From assembly GCA_001839685.1 (NCBI GenBank), contig MLAK01000723.1, forward strand, positions 2,766 through 66,765: a stretch of DNA of 64,000 nucleotides. Reading direction: 5' to 3'. Position 1 is the first letter of the stretch. Each line of letters begins with the position of its first letter. A program made the position numbers and the translations under genes. The notes under the pieces were generated by a model. It saw nothing but the letters and a program-made list of their open reading frames with translations. It was not told the origin of the DNA and ran no database searches. The DNA is from Tritrichomonas foetus. Taxonomy: Eukaryota; Parabasalia; Tritrichomonadida; Tritrichomonadidae. Positions 50,479 through 60,300 of this stretch are shown piece after piece.

Positions 50479-51648
50479 TCAATCATCAGGACCGGGTGGG
50501 GCTTGTTTTTGTGTATTACTTGTGTTTGAATTATGATTCAGTTTTGATGTATTATTCGATTTTAGTACATTATTTGAATTTGGTACATTGTTTGAGTTTG
50601 GTACATTGTTTGAGTTTGGTACATTGTTTGAGTTTGGTACATTGTTTGAGTTTGGTACATTGTTTGAGTTTGGTACATTGTTTGAGTTTTGTGCATAATT
50701 TGAGTTTGATTCTGTTTTTGGTTGTGATTCATTTATTTCATTTGACCAATCTTTCGGTTTTGGTGAATCGTGTTGTTGATGATGAGGATGATTTGGTTTA
50801 TAAATATCTTTAGGTTTCATGTCATCAGGGATAGGCGCATTAAAAATATGAAAAATTCTTTCTGCATTCTGTTTCAGTATTCTTGCATCATTAAAATTTT
50901 TTTGTTCTATAGATTCTATACATTTGACAAAGTTTTCCGGATTACTAAGAAGTAAATTATGAAATGAATAAAAATCTTTATTGGTTATTTCATCAGTTTG
51001 TTTTTGTTGTTGTAAAATCGAACTTGCGTCTGGATTTGGTTTTGGCCTGTTGGTTTTTATAGTTTGAGCAACAAAAATCAAACTGCACTTAGGTTTTTGG
51101 AAAGACCAAACAGGAACATTTTCATCTTCGATTAGCTTTTTGTTATTGTGAATAGAATAATCACTCTCAGGAGAAATAGGAAAATAAACTTGAAATAATG
51201 ATCGAAGTTCATAAACTTTTGAATCAGATTTGATGGATCTTGTTTGAGAATGATATTGGCCATATTTAAGTGTTACTTTGACTGTCTCGGGTTTTTTAGC
51301 ATCTTTTGGTTCAGAATTCTGAGGCTTTTTGGTCTGAAAAATATTTCCTTCACTTGATTTAATTTCAGCTTGTTGCTTTAAATAAATGACCTTATCTTTT
51401 GAGGAGAAGTAGATGACTTCATCATCACGCAATTCTATATCATCAGCATAAGAAAAAACAAGGTTTTCAAATTCAGATTCATCACACACTTGTTTTGTTT
51501 GAATTAAATATTGTTTAACACCAGAAATTGTCATGTTTAGTTTTTTTTCAACATTGTATCTGTCAGTTCCTTCACCTTGAATAAAGAAATCTGTAGATTG
51601 AGATGGTGGTAGAACAAATGAAGAAGAGGAGGAAGATGATGAAATCAT
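50479..51648 (-). CDS. Protein with two ubiquitin-like folds and an NSNNVP repeat, unknown
   Basis: 389 residues. After MISSSSSSSS, residues about 28-95 (YNVEKKLNMTISGVKQYLIQ to DEVIYFSSKDKVIYLK) and about 125-195 (KVTLKYGQYHSQTRSIKSDS to KCSLIFVAQT) have the beta-grasp pattern of ubiquitin-like domains: strand, T/S-rich turn, helix, and a hydrophobic final strand. Residues about 225-290 are helical (KDFYSFHNLLLSNPENFVKC). The C-terminal third is Asn/Ser/Pro-rich and contains about six copies of NSNNVP. It could be an adaptor, but no active-site residues and no C-terminal Gly-Gly are present, so it is not a conjugatable ubiquitin. The ATG at 51648 is preceded by TCATTATATA. Confidence 0.6.
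   Translation of the reverse strand: MISSSSSSSSFVLPPSQSTDFFIQGEGTDRYNVEKKLNMTISGVKQYLIQTKQVCDESEFENLVFSYADDIELRDDEVIYFSSKDKVIYLKQQAEIKSSEGNIFQTKKPQNSEPKDAKKPETVKVTLKYGQYHSQTRSIKSDSKVYELRSLFQVYFPISPESDYSIHNNKKLIEDENVPVWSFQKPKCSLIFVAQTIKTNRPKPNPDASSILQQQKQTDEITNKDFYSFHNLLLSNPENFVKCIESIEQKNFNDARILKQNAERIFHIFNAPIPDDMKPKDIYKPNHPHHQQHDSPKPKDWSNEINESQPKTESNSNYAQNSNNVPNSNNVPNSNNVPNSNNVPNSNNVPNSNNVPNSNNVLKSNNTSKLNHNSNTSNTQKQAPPGPDD
50573..50703. repeat. 18-bp coding minisatellite, about 6 copies
   Basis: Six near-identical 18-base units on the plus strand (TTTGGTACATTGTTTGAG), encoding NSNNVP on the minus strand. Flanking copies are more diverged. Confidence 0.85.
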
Positions 51649-52163
51649 TATATATAATGACAGATTTGAGTTTATATTTAAAAAGGTGATATGACAGAAT
51701 CAAATCAGTCAAATTTTCTTTTGGTATTTCATGACATTATAGCCAAATAAACCATCAAAAAGCTGAGAGAAGTGATCGTTTCGACCTGTTTTAGTCATAG
51801 AATTCTAATTACCTAAATGATACATCATAAAGCTTCATATTATTTTGATGGATTTAATGAATTTATCAAAAGTGAATTTATCTGAATAAAATTTATCTAT
51901 GAATTTTCTTTTTTGCTAGCATCAAGATCGAAAAAAATATTTAACTTCATATTTCCCAACCTAGAAATCCTTTTCATGTCAGTGGGGCACTATATAGAAA
52001 GTGATTGTATTTTCGTCAAACTAAGGAAGTAATTCAATACTTCAAACCAAATATACACATAATTAAATATAACCATATTTCTTGTGTGAGCAATTTATAA
52101 ACGGTTGATGTTTTTATTCAAGGTAAATTTTTCACCTTCATTGTTTCTTTTTTCCCGCTCGTC
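51649..52163. promoter_or_regulatory. Divergent intergenic region
   Basis: 515 bases between divergent genes with no ORF. TCATTATATA abuts the left ATG; TCACC-TTCATT lies 20-35 bases before the right ATG (52164). Confidence 0.35.
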
Positions 52164-52823
52164 ATGGCAAGCCTACTTCCGCAAATTCCAGGTGATCCTT
52201 CATTGCATTTTGACAAAGAAGTTGATAGGTATATGCAGACATTTTATTACGATCTTTTCTTCGAAAAAGAAATAAATTTAGAATTCCGCAATTTCGAAAA
52301 CAATGAATCGCTCAGTCGTGTTGTACGAATCAGAATTATGACATACAGAGATGATATGGTATTGAAACAGATCAGGTTAGAAATATTAGATGATTCGGAT
52401 TTATATTTTTTCGTGGAATCAATTTTTGATGAAGAAAAATTTGAGCAGATGAAAAACGATGCACAGCTTTTAATCGATTTTGATTCTTTTCCGGAAGAAA
52501 TTAGAGATTTAATAGAAGACAGCCAAATCAACGATTCTGAGTCACAAATTGTGTTTATTGAAGAAAATGATGGATCCGGAGTGATGGAATTTTTGCAAAT
52601 TCTCGAATTGAAATCTGTAGAAGTGTTTAAAATTAATTTCGTTCCATCAGATCCAGAGTTTATTCAATTGCAGGTGCAATATAGATTCAATCAACTTTAT
52701 GGGCAACTTGCTAAAAATAAAGCAATTCTGCATGAATTCAACAAGCAGCTTCAATCCAAAAATCCGATTTTACTGAAATCTATAAATACACCATCAAAAA
52801 GCCCAAGAAGATCACCAAAGTGA
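52164..52823 (+). CDS. SAS6: SAS-6 head-domain protein lacking the long coiled coil
   Basis: 219 residues. Residues about 25-170 match the SAS-6 N-terminal head: LFFEKEINLEFRNFEN, VVRIRIMTYRDDMVLKQIRL, EILDDSDLYFFVESIFDEEK, MKNDAQLLIDFDSFPEEIRD and then a helix and a final strand KINFVPSDPEFIQLQVQYRF. SAS-6 head dimers form the ninefold cartwheel of centrioles and basal bodies. Normal SAS-6 has a 200-400-residue coiled coil after the head; here only about 45 residues follow, with a short helix and a Ser/Pro/Lys tail (TPSKSPRRSPK). That fits SAS6-like (SAS6L), which lacks the tail, or a truncated copy. A coiled-coil gene lies next door, convergent. The ATG is the first in frame. Confidence 0.8.
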   Translation: MASLLPQIPGDPSLHFDKEVDRYMQTFYYDLFFEKEINLEFRNFENNESLSRVVRIRIMTYRDDMVLKQIRLEILDDSDLYFFVESIFDEEKFEQMKNDAQLLIDFDSFPEEIRDLIEDSQINDSESQIVFIEENDGSGVMEFLQILELKSVEVFKINFVPSDPEFIQLQVQYRFNQLYGQLAKNKAILHEFNKQLQSKNPILLKSINTPSKSPRRSPK

Positions 52824-53353
52824 GCTATTTTTATTTATTTTTTTATAAAGTTATACATTAAAACAAATTCCAAAATTTCGTACTATTCATTTGTTTATTC
52901 CTCTGATTTTTACTCTATTCTTTGATTCTTATATTTCTTTGTTTCTTATATTTCGTTGATTCGCATATTTCTTTGATTTTAATATTTCTTTGTTTCTTAT
53001 ATTTCGTTGATTCGCATATTTCTTTGATTTTAATATTTCTTTGTTTCTTATATTTCGTTGATTCGCATATTTCTTTGATTTTAATATTTCTTTGTTTCTT
53101 ATATTTCGTTGATTATTATATTTCGTTGATTATTATATTTCTTTGATTATTATATTTCTTTGATTTTAACATTATTTTGATTTTAATATTTAATATTACA
53201 ACATTAATTTGCGTATTATCAAAAAATTTAGTCATTAACTCATTTATTCATTTGGGTTTTATTTATATATATACCTGATTAGAAGAATTATACTTTTTCA
53301 TATAGGTGAAAAGCTCATCATCAGAAGTGTATATCAAATCTCAATGATTTCTG
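52824..53353. repeat. Intergenic with a 51-bp compound minisatellite (about 52912-53176)
   Basis: A 51-base period, seen by TCGCAT recurring at 52961, 53012 and 53063, itself made of three 17-base subunits related to ATATTTCTTTGATTTTA. It lies between the convergent SAS-6 and coiled-coil genes. Confidence 0.85.
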
Positions 53354-54610
53354 TTAATGAGATGGGGTTTGTGGATGCTTTCTCGGTGTAATATCATGTT
53401 CAGTAGGCATTGTTTGCCTATTTGGAGTAAATGAACCCCGATTGATATTATTAAGTTTAATATTTATTTCCTTTTGGTCATTGGCTGTACTCGCCATTTC
53501 TTGAATTAATTCACTGTGCATTTTTTGTGTTTCTGATATTTGCTCTAATATTTGAGCATATTCACTTCTGGCAGAGTAAATATTTTGTTCAATTTCATCA
53601 AGCTTTTTATTTAATTCCCTAGATTTTATTGATGCTTCATTTTGAAAATGGGTTTGCTTTATCACTTCCTGAGTGATCTTTGCGAATTCTTCTTTTTTAT
53701 TTGCAATCTGTAGGCTTTTAATGTTTATTTCATTTTCTTTTTCTTTAAGTGTATTCGACCTTTCATCAATTTCTATCTTTATCTTTTTTAAATCATCAGT
53801 AAATTTATCATATTCTTTCATTTCGTTATTAACTTTATCAGTCCATTTTAATTTGTCATTCTTTAGAGCTTTGATGGAATTCTCTAATTCATTAATGTTG
53901 CTTTTCAGCTTTTCACAAAAGTTTTCTTTGCGTATGATTTCATTTTTCCAATCAGATTCTTTTTTCTTCAATTTTTTAAACTTTTCATTCATTTCCTGAC
54001 ATTTTATTTCAATGTTAGCATATTCTTTATTTTTTAAATCAAGTTTCTGACTTAATTCACCAATCTCCTTTTGAATATCTCTTTTCGTTTCAGATAATTT
54101 GGTGATCTGATCTTGATGGATGGAAATATTTTTTATTTTTCCGGTCAGCTTTTCATCAAGTTCGGAGCACTTTTTATTCATTTCTTCTTCTTTTTTTGAT
54201 GATATTTCTATCTGGGAATTAATTAATTCAAGGTGGTATTGAGCTTCTTTTGTATCTTGTAAAACAATCTCTTTTGAAGCGACTGCTTCATCTGCTTCTC
54301 GGGTTAGTCGATTCGTTTTTAGTTCAACTTCGTTTTGTTCTTTTTTCAACTGGATTAATTTGTATTCTTCTTTTGATTTTTGATTTTCGATTTCTTTTAA
54401 TTTCTGTTCTGCGTCTGTAATTGATGCTTCGAGATGGCTCAATTGAAGTTTTTTATCTAATAATATTTTGTCAACTTTCCTTAAGGCTTTCTGTGCCTCG
54501 CATGTGTTTATTTGAGCTGTTAGTAATTGATGGTGCGTGTGCATTACTTCGAATGAGTTGATAATCTTCTTTCCATTCATCAACATTATTGAGAACTTTA
54601 ACGTTTTCAT
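53354..54610 (-). CDS. Long coiled-coil protein
   Basis: 418 residues. From about residue 25 to 375 it is a nearly continuous coiled coil rich in Lys/Glu/Gln/Asn (for example LDKKLQLSHLEASITDAEQK, KNKEYANIEIKCQEMNEKFK, EIDERSNTLKEKENEINIKS). The last 35 residues are Pro/Thr-rich and basic (TPNRQTMPTEHDITPRKHPQ). No motor, zinc or membrane domain. Such proteins commonly serve as scaffolds of cytoskeletal or basal-body structures; that is inference from composition and from the SAS-6 neighbour. The frame is open above 54610 without an ATG; TCATCATTTTTCA just upstream supports this start. Confidence 0.7.
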   Translation of the reverse strand: MKTLKFSIMLMNGKKIINSFEVMHTHHQLLTAQINTCEAQKALRKVDKILLDKKLQLSHLEASITDAEQKLKEIENQKSKEEYKLIQLKKEQNEVELKTNRLTREADEAVASKEIVLQDTKEAQYHLELINSQIEISSKKEEEMNKKCSELDEKLTGKIKNISIHQDQITKLSETKRDIQKEIGELSQKLDLKNKEYANIEIKCQEMNEKFKKLKKKESDWKNEIIRKENFCEKLKSNINELENSIKALKNDKLKWTDKVNNEMKEYDKFTDDLKKIKIEIDERSNTLKEKENEINIKSLQIANKKEEFAKITQEVIKQTHFQNEASIKSRELNKKLDEIEQNIYSARSEYAQILEQISETQKMHSELIQEMASTANDQKEINIKLNNINRGSFTPNRQTMPTEHDITPRKHPQTPSH

Positions 54611-56711
54611 TGAAAAATGATGAGCATATTCAATTCCATTCAAATTTTGATGATCATCTCACAAATGTAAATAATTGAATTTACATGAATATTTCCTATT
54701 CCCTTTCACTATGGGAGAAAATCATATAGTAAAAAGAGAAATTATAAAGAATAAAGTGTACATATCTGTTGCGACCAAGGTTTCAAAATCTTACGACCCA
54801 ACTTCTAGTTTTTCCTTATAACTAAACATTTTTATGCTACATGCAACATCGTATAAAGATCGCTTTTTGACCCAAGATTGATCTCATTTTTTTATATGAT
54901 GTGTAGGTAACTTTCACTAGAATAAATGTGCTATTTTTAAGGAATTTCTACCAAGCATTTTCGAAAAATGACTTTTTTTATGAAACATTTTTTTTTCTAA
55001 AATTCATTTTTCAGAAGGTGCGAATAACTTTTTTTTGAAAATTAATTTTTATTTGATATTGACATTATATGGTTAATAAATTGGCAATAATATATTGCAA
55101 ATAAAGATTGTTTTTTCTGTGATTTTTTGAAGTTTGGGGAAATTGAATAGACATTCAAAAAGTTTCACCAAAAAACATCCTTTTTTACAGATATTGGTAG
55201 AAGCAGAGGAATACTTTGAAAATGTGATATATTTATATTATATTATATTTATTGAAATTCTACGAAGAATTATCGCGAAATAATGAAAATTCGAGTTTTT
55301 TAGGAATTTTATTTCATTTTCTATTCAATTTTTTTCAGAAAAGAATGTTGTGTTAGAATATGAGTGTTCAAAAATAAGTGGTCTATCATAAATATACATG
55401 GTATTTATTTGTAATTATACTCGAAAAAATTAGAAAATATTAAGCAGATGATGTGTAAAAATTCAAAAATAAAAAAACTCTTTGGTGTACAGAACGGCCT
55501 ATTCATTATTTTCTTAATTTCACTTGATAAAAATAAATTATATCAAAAATAATTAGGGTTTGGGGTTAGAGATCCTGAAAAATTGAAAAACCACGGTTTT
55601 AGAAATTATTATTTTTTCTACCCTTTAAAACCATTTAAACTTCAAATTAATTATATATTCATAATATTTAAATATAAATAAGATTATACTATGAAATTTA
55701 AATCAAATTAATAATTTTTTACTGAAAAAAAATCCAATATCATTTTTCGAAATTGTCAAGTGACCAAGCTGCTGAACAATTTAATAATCATATATCGATA
55801 GTCTATCTAGTATGTAACGATGCAGTATTTTTCTTTTTTCAAGAAACTTATCCTGTCTGGAGAAAAAGTTGATTCAAAATATCTTTATACGATGTCTACA
55901 TGCATTATATGTTACAATTTATATCCTTACTAAAAGCTTAAAATCAGCGTTTGCATTCGAATATTTCATGTTTTCATTTTATTTATGATTGTTGCAATGG
56001 TGAATTTTAAAAATAATTTGGAACCAAATAAAATTCAGAATTATGATGTAGCACAACAAATTTTTACCGTATTTCAAACATAAAAATGTAAACTTTATAA
56101 ATAAAATCGTGTATATATCCTATAGATATGTATAGAATAAAGACAAATTATAAAGTAAAAAGACAAATCATAAAGAAAAAAGACAAATCATAAAGNNNNN
56201 NNNNNNNNNNNNNNNNNNNNNNNNNNNNNNNNNNNNNNNNNNNNNNNNNNNNNNNNNNNNNNNNNNNNNNNNNNNNNNNNNNNNNNNNNNNNNNNNNNNN
56301 NNNNNNNNNNNNNNNNNNNNNNNNNNNNNNNNNNNNNNNNNNNNNNNNNNNNNNNNNNNNNNNNNNNNNNNNNNNNNNNNNNNNNNNNNNNNNNNNNNNN
56401 NNNNNNNNNNNNNNNNNNNNNNNNNNNNNNNNNNNNNNNNNNNNNNNNNNNNNNNNNNNNNNNNNNNNNNNNNNNNNNNNNNNNNNNNNNNNNNNNNNNN
56501 NNNNNNNNNNNNNNNAAAAAGACAAATCATAAAGTAAAAAGACAAATCATAAAGTAAAAAGACAGATTATGAAGAGGAAAATGAAAAAGAATAGAATTCC
56601 ATAACTAATTGTTTATGGATTTACCATGGATAAAATTCCGAACGCGTTTGTTAAATGAAATAAGCACTATTTCATTTGATTCATGATTTCTTTCTCCTGC
56701 ATTCTTTATTT
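54611..56711. other. 2.1-kb stretch without a gene; 20-bp array with gap
   Basis: AT-rich, with no credible ORF. A TTAGGGTTTGGGGTTAG motif stands at 55553-55569. From 56141 it becomes the tandem array listed separately. Confidence 0.5.
56141..56574. repeat. 20-bp tandem array with assembly gap
   Basis: Units of AGACAAATCATAAAGTAAAA lie on both sides of a run of N (56196-56515, 320 bases). Left copies: 56141-56195; right copies: 56516-56574. Confidence 0.9.
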
Positions 56712-57476
56712 TTAAAATGGTGTTTCATATAAAGCCAGAACAATCGCAAAAACGGCCAAAGGTGACATAACACTCACTGCATCAGCCTCAACAACATTTT
56801 TATCAACTTTTCTAGCCATCATAAACTCACATTTGTTTTCCGAATTGATTAAAATACAATTTTTTATGCTTGCAACGACTTTTTTGTTTCTAAAGTTGAG
56901 TTCAAAATATCCATCATCATTAAAAGCTGGTTCAAGGCTCACTAGTTTTGTTGGAATTAAAGAATCCTTTAAGAAAAAGGTAACTTTGATACCTTTCGGC
57001 AATTTTTTCTCTCCGTTTGGCCTTTCCATTTTTATTGATAACATTTCTTTTCCATATTTCGTTTGAGCCCTCAAAGAAAAGTCTGTATGATTATTTCCAC
57101 TCAATAAAAATCCGGCGAATGATTCATTGCTGTAATGAAAGTCGTCACCTTTGGCTATTGGCAAAGGTCCATCTGGTCGTTTTCCCTTCATTTTGGTCGA
57201 ATATAATACTTTTCCGTTGGATATGAATTTGAAGTAAACCCGTGCCCCTTTTAACGTATGCTTGACTTTACGTTTGATTTTGTACTCTTCTCGCTGATTC
57301 GTGGATGTTGGGTCGACTCTTTTTCGAATTGTGACGCCTCGAATTTTTCCAAGAGAAATTGACTCAGGTGGTTTTTCTGAAACTGGCTCGATATTTGGTT
57401 TCTCGTTTGGTTTGCTTTCTTCTGTGGAAACTTTCTTGTCTGAGCTGGATGATGATGAGGATGATTCACTGCTCAT
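56712..57476 (-). CDS. Tubby-like domain protein
   Basis: 254 residues, beginning with Ser-rich MSSESSSSSSSS and a charged linker. From about residue 70 the tubby-like barrel: GARVYFKFISNGKVLYSTKM, FAGFLLSGNNHTDFSLRAQT, EMLSIKMERPNGEKKLPKGI, VVASIKNCILINSENK (the tubby V-K-N core), FMMARKVDKNVVEADAV and the final helix PLAVFAIVLALYE. It shares this pattern with the protein at 21562-22293. Tubby proteins bind phosphoinositides and act in ciliary traffic in animals. The ATG at 57476 stands one base from AAAAAGTTA. The 3' end faces the 20-bp array. Confidence 0.65.
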   Translation of the reverse strand: MSSESSSSSSSSDKKVSTEESKPNEKPNIEPVSEKPPESISLGKIRGVTIRKRVDPTSTNQREEYKIKRKVKHTLKGARVYFKFISNGKVLYSTKMKGKRPDGPLPIAKGDDFHYSNESFAGFLLSGNNHTDFSLRAQTKYGKEMLSIKMERPNGEKKLPKGIKVTFFLKDSLIPTKLVSLEPAFNDDGYFELNFRNKKVVASIKNCILINSENKCEFMMARKVDKNVVEADAVSVMSPLAVFAIVLALYETPF

Positions 57477-57693
57477 TAACTTTTTGATTGATGTGTGTCT
57501 TTTTTATATCACATTTCATATTCAGTTTAACGTAAGAATTTGATTTATCAGAAAATTTTTGTGATTTTTTATTCCATTAATTCACTCATTTCTATTATAA
57601 TATGTAATACAAGATAAAAGATTTTATTAATTAAAGAAAGAATTTGTTTATAAATAACATAATATAAAATACCGATTTATGCGTGTACCACAG

Positions 57694-60300
57694 TTAATTA
57701 ATTTTCTCTATAAAATCAAGAGTTTTCCTGAATTTATCCTGTATTTCTAGATAATGAACCTCATTTTTATAAAAGCTGTCATCAGTAAGTACGCTTCGAA
57801 TGAACTTATGATTCATACTTATCGAAATTTTCGATTTGAAACATTTTCCAAGTACGATCAACAAATCACATAAGCGGAAGATAGTTTCTACATTATAAGC
57901 CTTTTGTATTAAACATTGAAGTACAACCTTTTTAATGAAATTCCTCGCCACTATAACTACTTCTTCAATAGGTGTATGATTATACTTAAAATACGCAGCA
58001 TAAGCAGAAAAGCCTCCTGTAAAAATCTGTGTTGCATATTCAAGATCATTGCTATGTAATACTTCATTAAGTTGAATATCTACAATACTTTTATATTTAT
58101 TCAATACTTCAAAAGGAAAATCACTACTGTCTCCAAGTTCATTCAACAAAGTTCCAACATATTCAATAAAAGTTGGTAGAATCATTCGAATTGGACCTTC
58201 TGGGATTTGATCAATGATCACAAATATTTCTTGAACTGGTTTGAAACAGGATTGATCAACATAACTAACTAAATTACAACAGAGAATAATCGAATTGTTT
58301 ATAATTCCGGGTGATTGAGTTCTTAAACCATAAATAATTAATTCTTGGAAATAAGGAACAAATTCCTGCATTTTATTATTCAAATAAGCACAGAGAATCG
58401 AAAAGATAGAAAGAACTTCTTCAAAAACTAAATTTTGATGATTGTTAAAGCATGTCATTAAGGTATTAACAAGATCGAAATAAAATACTTCAAATCGAAA
58501 ACGAAGATTCATAATGAAAAACCCAATTAAATTAATTAGATTAAGTAAACGTAAATCTAAATGGTCTTGATCACATTGTAAAAACTCTATATTTCTAACT
58601 AAGTAATCAAAGACAGGGTGATAACTTTCCGAAACTGCTGCTAAACCATGGGTTACTTTTTTAAGCAAAAAGACCAAGACTGAAAATTGATCGTTGATGA
58701 TTTCCTCAGCTTCAGGATTTGAAAATTGAATATGTTTGAAGACAACATCGAAGATTTCTTTAAAGTTCTTATTAACAATGTTTTTATTTGATGATTTAAT
58801 AAGTGATATTATAAGCTGATAGACTCCACAAAGATAATTTTGTGGGATTTCTTTTTTAAGAAGATCAATAACGAATTTGAAGCAAGTAATATGGAATTGT
58901 TCATGGTCACAAACATAGACAATTCTATTGAGGGCGCAAATGGCAGCAAAAGGAACTGGGTCTATACTATTATAGAAAATATTTATTATGTCATTAAAGT
59001 AATTAATTAAAAAGTGGTACTTTTGTGATGGTTTATCGCATAGTGAATTAATTAATGATAATACTACAAAAAGAGCTTGTGGAGTTCTATTCGCATTTGT
59101 TTCATTATTATTTTCAATATTTTGAATGTTTTCGGTTGAACATTTACGCTCATGGTACGTTTGATCTTCAATTGTGTAATAGTTGGCACTGTTGGACAAA
59201 TTTTCATTCTTGATTAAAATTTGGGTAATTATTGGGAAAGTGAGTTGAAGCATTTCATCCTGATAAAGTAAAGTGAAGCGACGAAGTAATGCCATGGCTG
59301 GTTCTCCTGTTTGCCGATTATTTTGTGAAATTATTTTCACTAGGAGATCAAATAAACTCATCATAACTTTTTTTGTAATAAATAACGTCTTTTTAGAATT
59401 TGTTTTTCGATATTTTTCAAAATTACAAAACTGGATCCAAAAATTTATTGAAATTGTAATTATTTCATTGTTTGGACAACCAATTCCTTTAACACATAAA
59501 TCAAAAATTTGTTCCATAATTTCTTCAACATGCTCATAAACATTTTTAACAATTTCAAAAAGTATATCAAACATGATTTCGAAATGAACTTTATCAATTC
59601 TTGGCAAAATTAATGGATAAGCATTTAAAATCATTTCAACTCTTTTTTTCTCTTGAAAAATAATTGGAATATTTTGACTAATATCAAGAATACATCGAAT
59701 GGTATAATAAAGCACTATTTCTGAAGTTGAATTCGAAAGAAATAAAATCAAAGTATCAACTAAAGTTAACACATCTGGATCAATTTTCTTGGCATTTTGA
59801 AAAACTTGTTGACAAAGTATTTCATGAAAAGCAGTTAAAACACCATGTTGAATGCATTGGTCATAAGAGTTTTGAGTAAATAAATCATTTAATTGTGTAA
59901 ATAAATCCGGCCATTTGTTTTTACCTTCAATTAACAAAATTCTTGAAATTATGAATGCAGACATGTTTCTAACAGGCTCGTTGTCATTTTGAAGTAGTTT
60001 GATTAAAACTGTTTTCATTTTTGATCTTATATTTGTCAATAATTCATGCGACCAATTCGCTTTTATCATAGCTATTGGTAACTCTCTTGATGCTGTAAAT
60101 AAGTCACGAATTGCGGAAAAGCATATAATTAAGCTCGATGGTGGCGAAAGAGGATTTTCGAATATATTGACACATAACTCAAAAAAATGAACAATGTCTG
60201 TAGCGCGTAGATTAATGATAGCTGTTCGAGAATCGAGTTGTTGCACTTCAGTTCCATTAATTATTTGAGATAAATGAAATTGGAAATCATCTGTATTCAT
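57694..60300 (-). CDS. KPNB1: Importin beta (karyopherin beta-1) family, HEAT repeats
   Basis: 868 residues of continuous helical HEAT-type pairs, the length of importin beta-1. Typical points: VRNMSAFIISRILLIEGKNK with the W-P-D-L helix that follows (the importin beta W-P-x-L step); EEIMEQIFDLCVKGIGCPNN and EIITISINFWIQFCNFE (the family's EIAxxAIxFWxxIxxxE block); and then an acidic loop before FVVLSLINSLCDK. Importin beta carries NLS cargo, directly or through importin alpha, through the nuclear pore and binds Ran-GTP. The match is to overall pattern and this block; another karyopherin is possible. ATG 60300 is the first in frame. It shares a 153-base divergent promoter with POLD2. Confidence 0.75.
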   Translation of the reverse strand: MNTDDFQFHLSQIINGTEVQQLDSRTAIINLRATDIVHFFELCVNIFENPLSPPSSLIICFSAIRDLFTASRELPIAMIKANWSHELLTNIRSKMKTVLIKLLQNDNEPVRNMSAFIISRILLIEGKNKWPDLFTQLNDLFTQNSYDQCIQHGVLTAFHEILCQQVFQNAKKIDPDVLTLVDTLILFLSNSTSEIVLYYTIRCILDISQNIPIIFQEKKRVEMILNAYPLILPRIDKVHFEIMFDILFEIVKNVYEHVEEIMEQIFDLCVKGIGCPNNEIITISINFWIQFCNFEKYRKTNSKKTLFITKKVMMSLFDLLVKIISQNNRQTGEPAMALLRRFTLLYQDEMLQLTFPIITQILIKNENLSNSANYYTIEDQTYHERKCSTENIQNIENNNETNANRTPQALFVVLSLINSLCDKPSQKYHFLINYFNDIINIFYNSIDPVPFAAICALNRIVYVCDHEQFHITCFKFVIDLLKKEIPQNYLCGVYQLIISLIKSSNKNIVNKNFKEIFDVVFKHIQFSNPEAEEIINDQFSVLVFLLKKVTHGLAAVSESYHPVFDYLVRNIEFLQCDQDHLDLRLLNLINLIGFFIMNLRFRFEVFYFDLVNTLMTCFNNHQNLVFEEVLSIFSILCAYLNNKMQEFVPYFQELIIYGLRTQSPGIINNSIILCCNLVSYVDQSCFKPVQEIFVIIDQIPEGPIRMILPTFIEYVGTLLNELGDSSDFPFEVLNKYKSIVDIQLNEVLHSNDLEYATQIFTGGFSAYAAYFKYNHTPIEEVVIVARNFIKKVVLQCLIQKAYNVETIFRLCDLLIVLGKCFKSKISISMNHKFIRSVLTDDSFYKNEVHYLEIQDKFRKTLDFIEKIN

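Noticed and set aside
52922..53146. 74-codon frame with a repeating hydrophobic peptide
   Set aside because: It is the translated 51-bp minisatellite.
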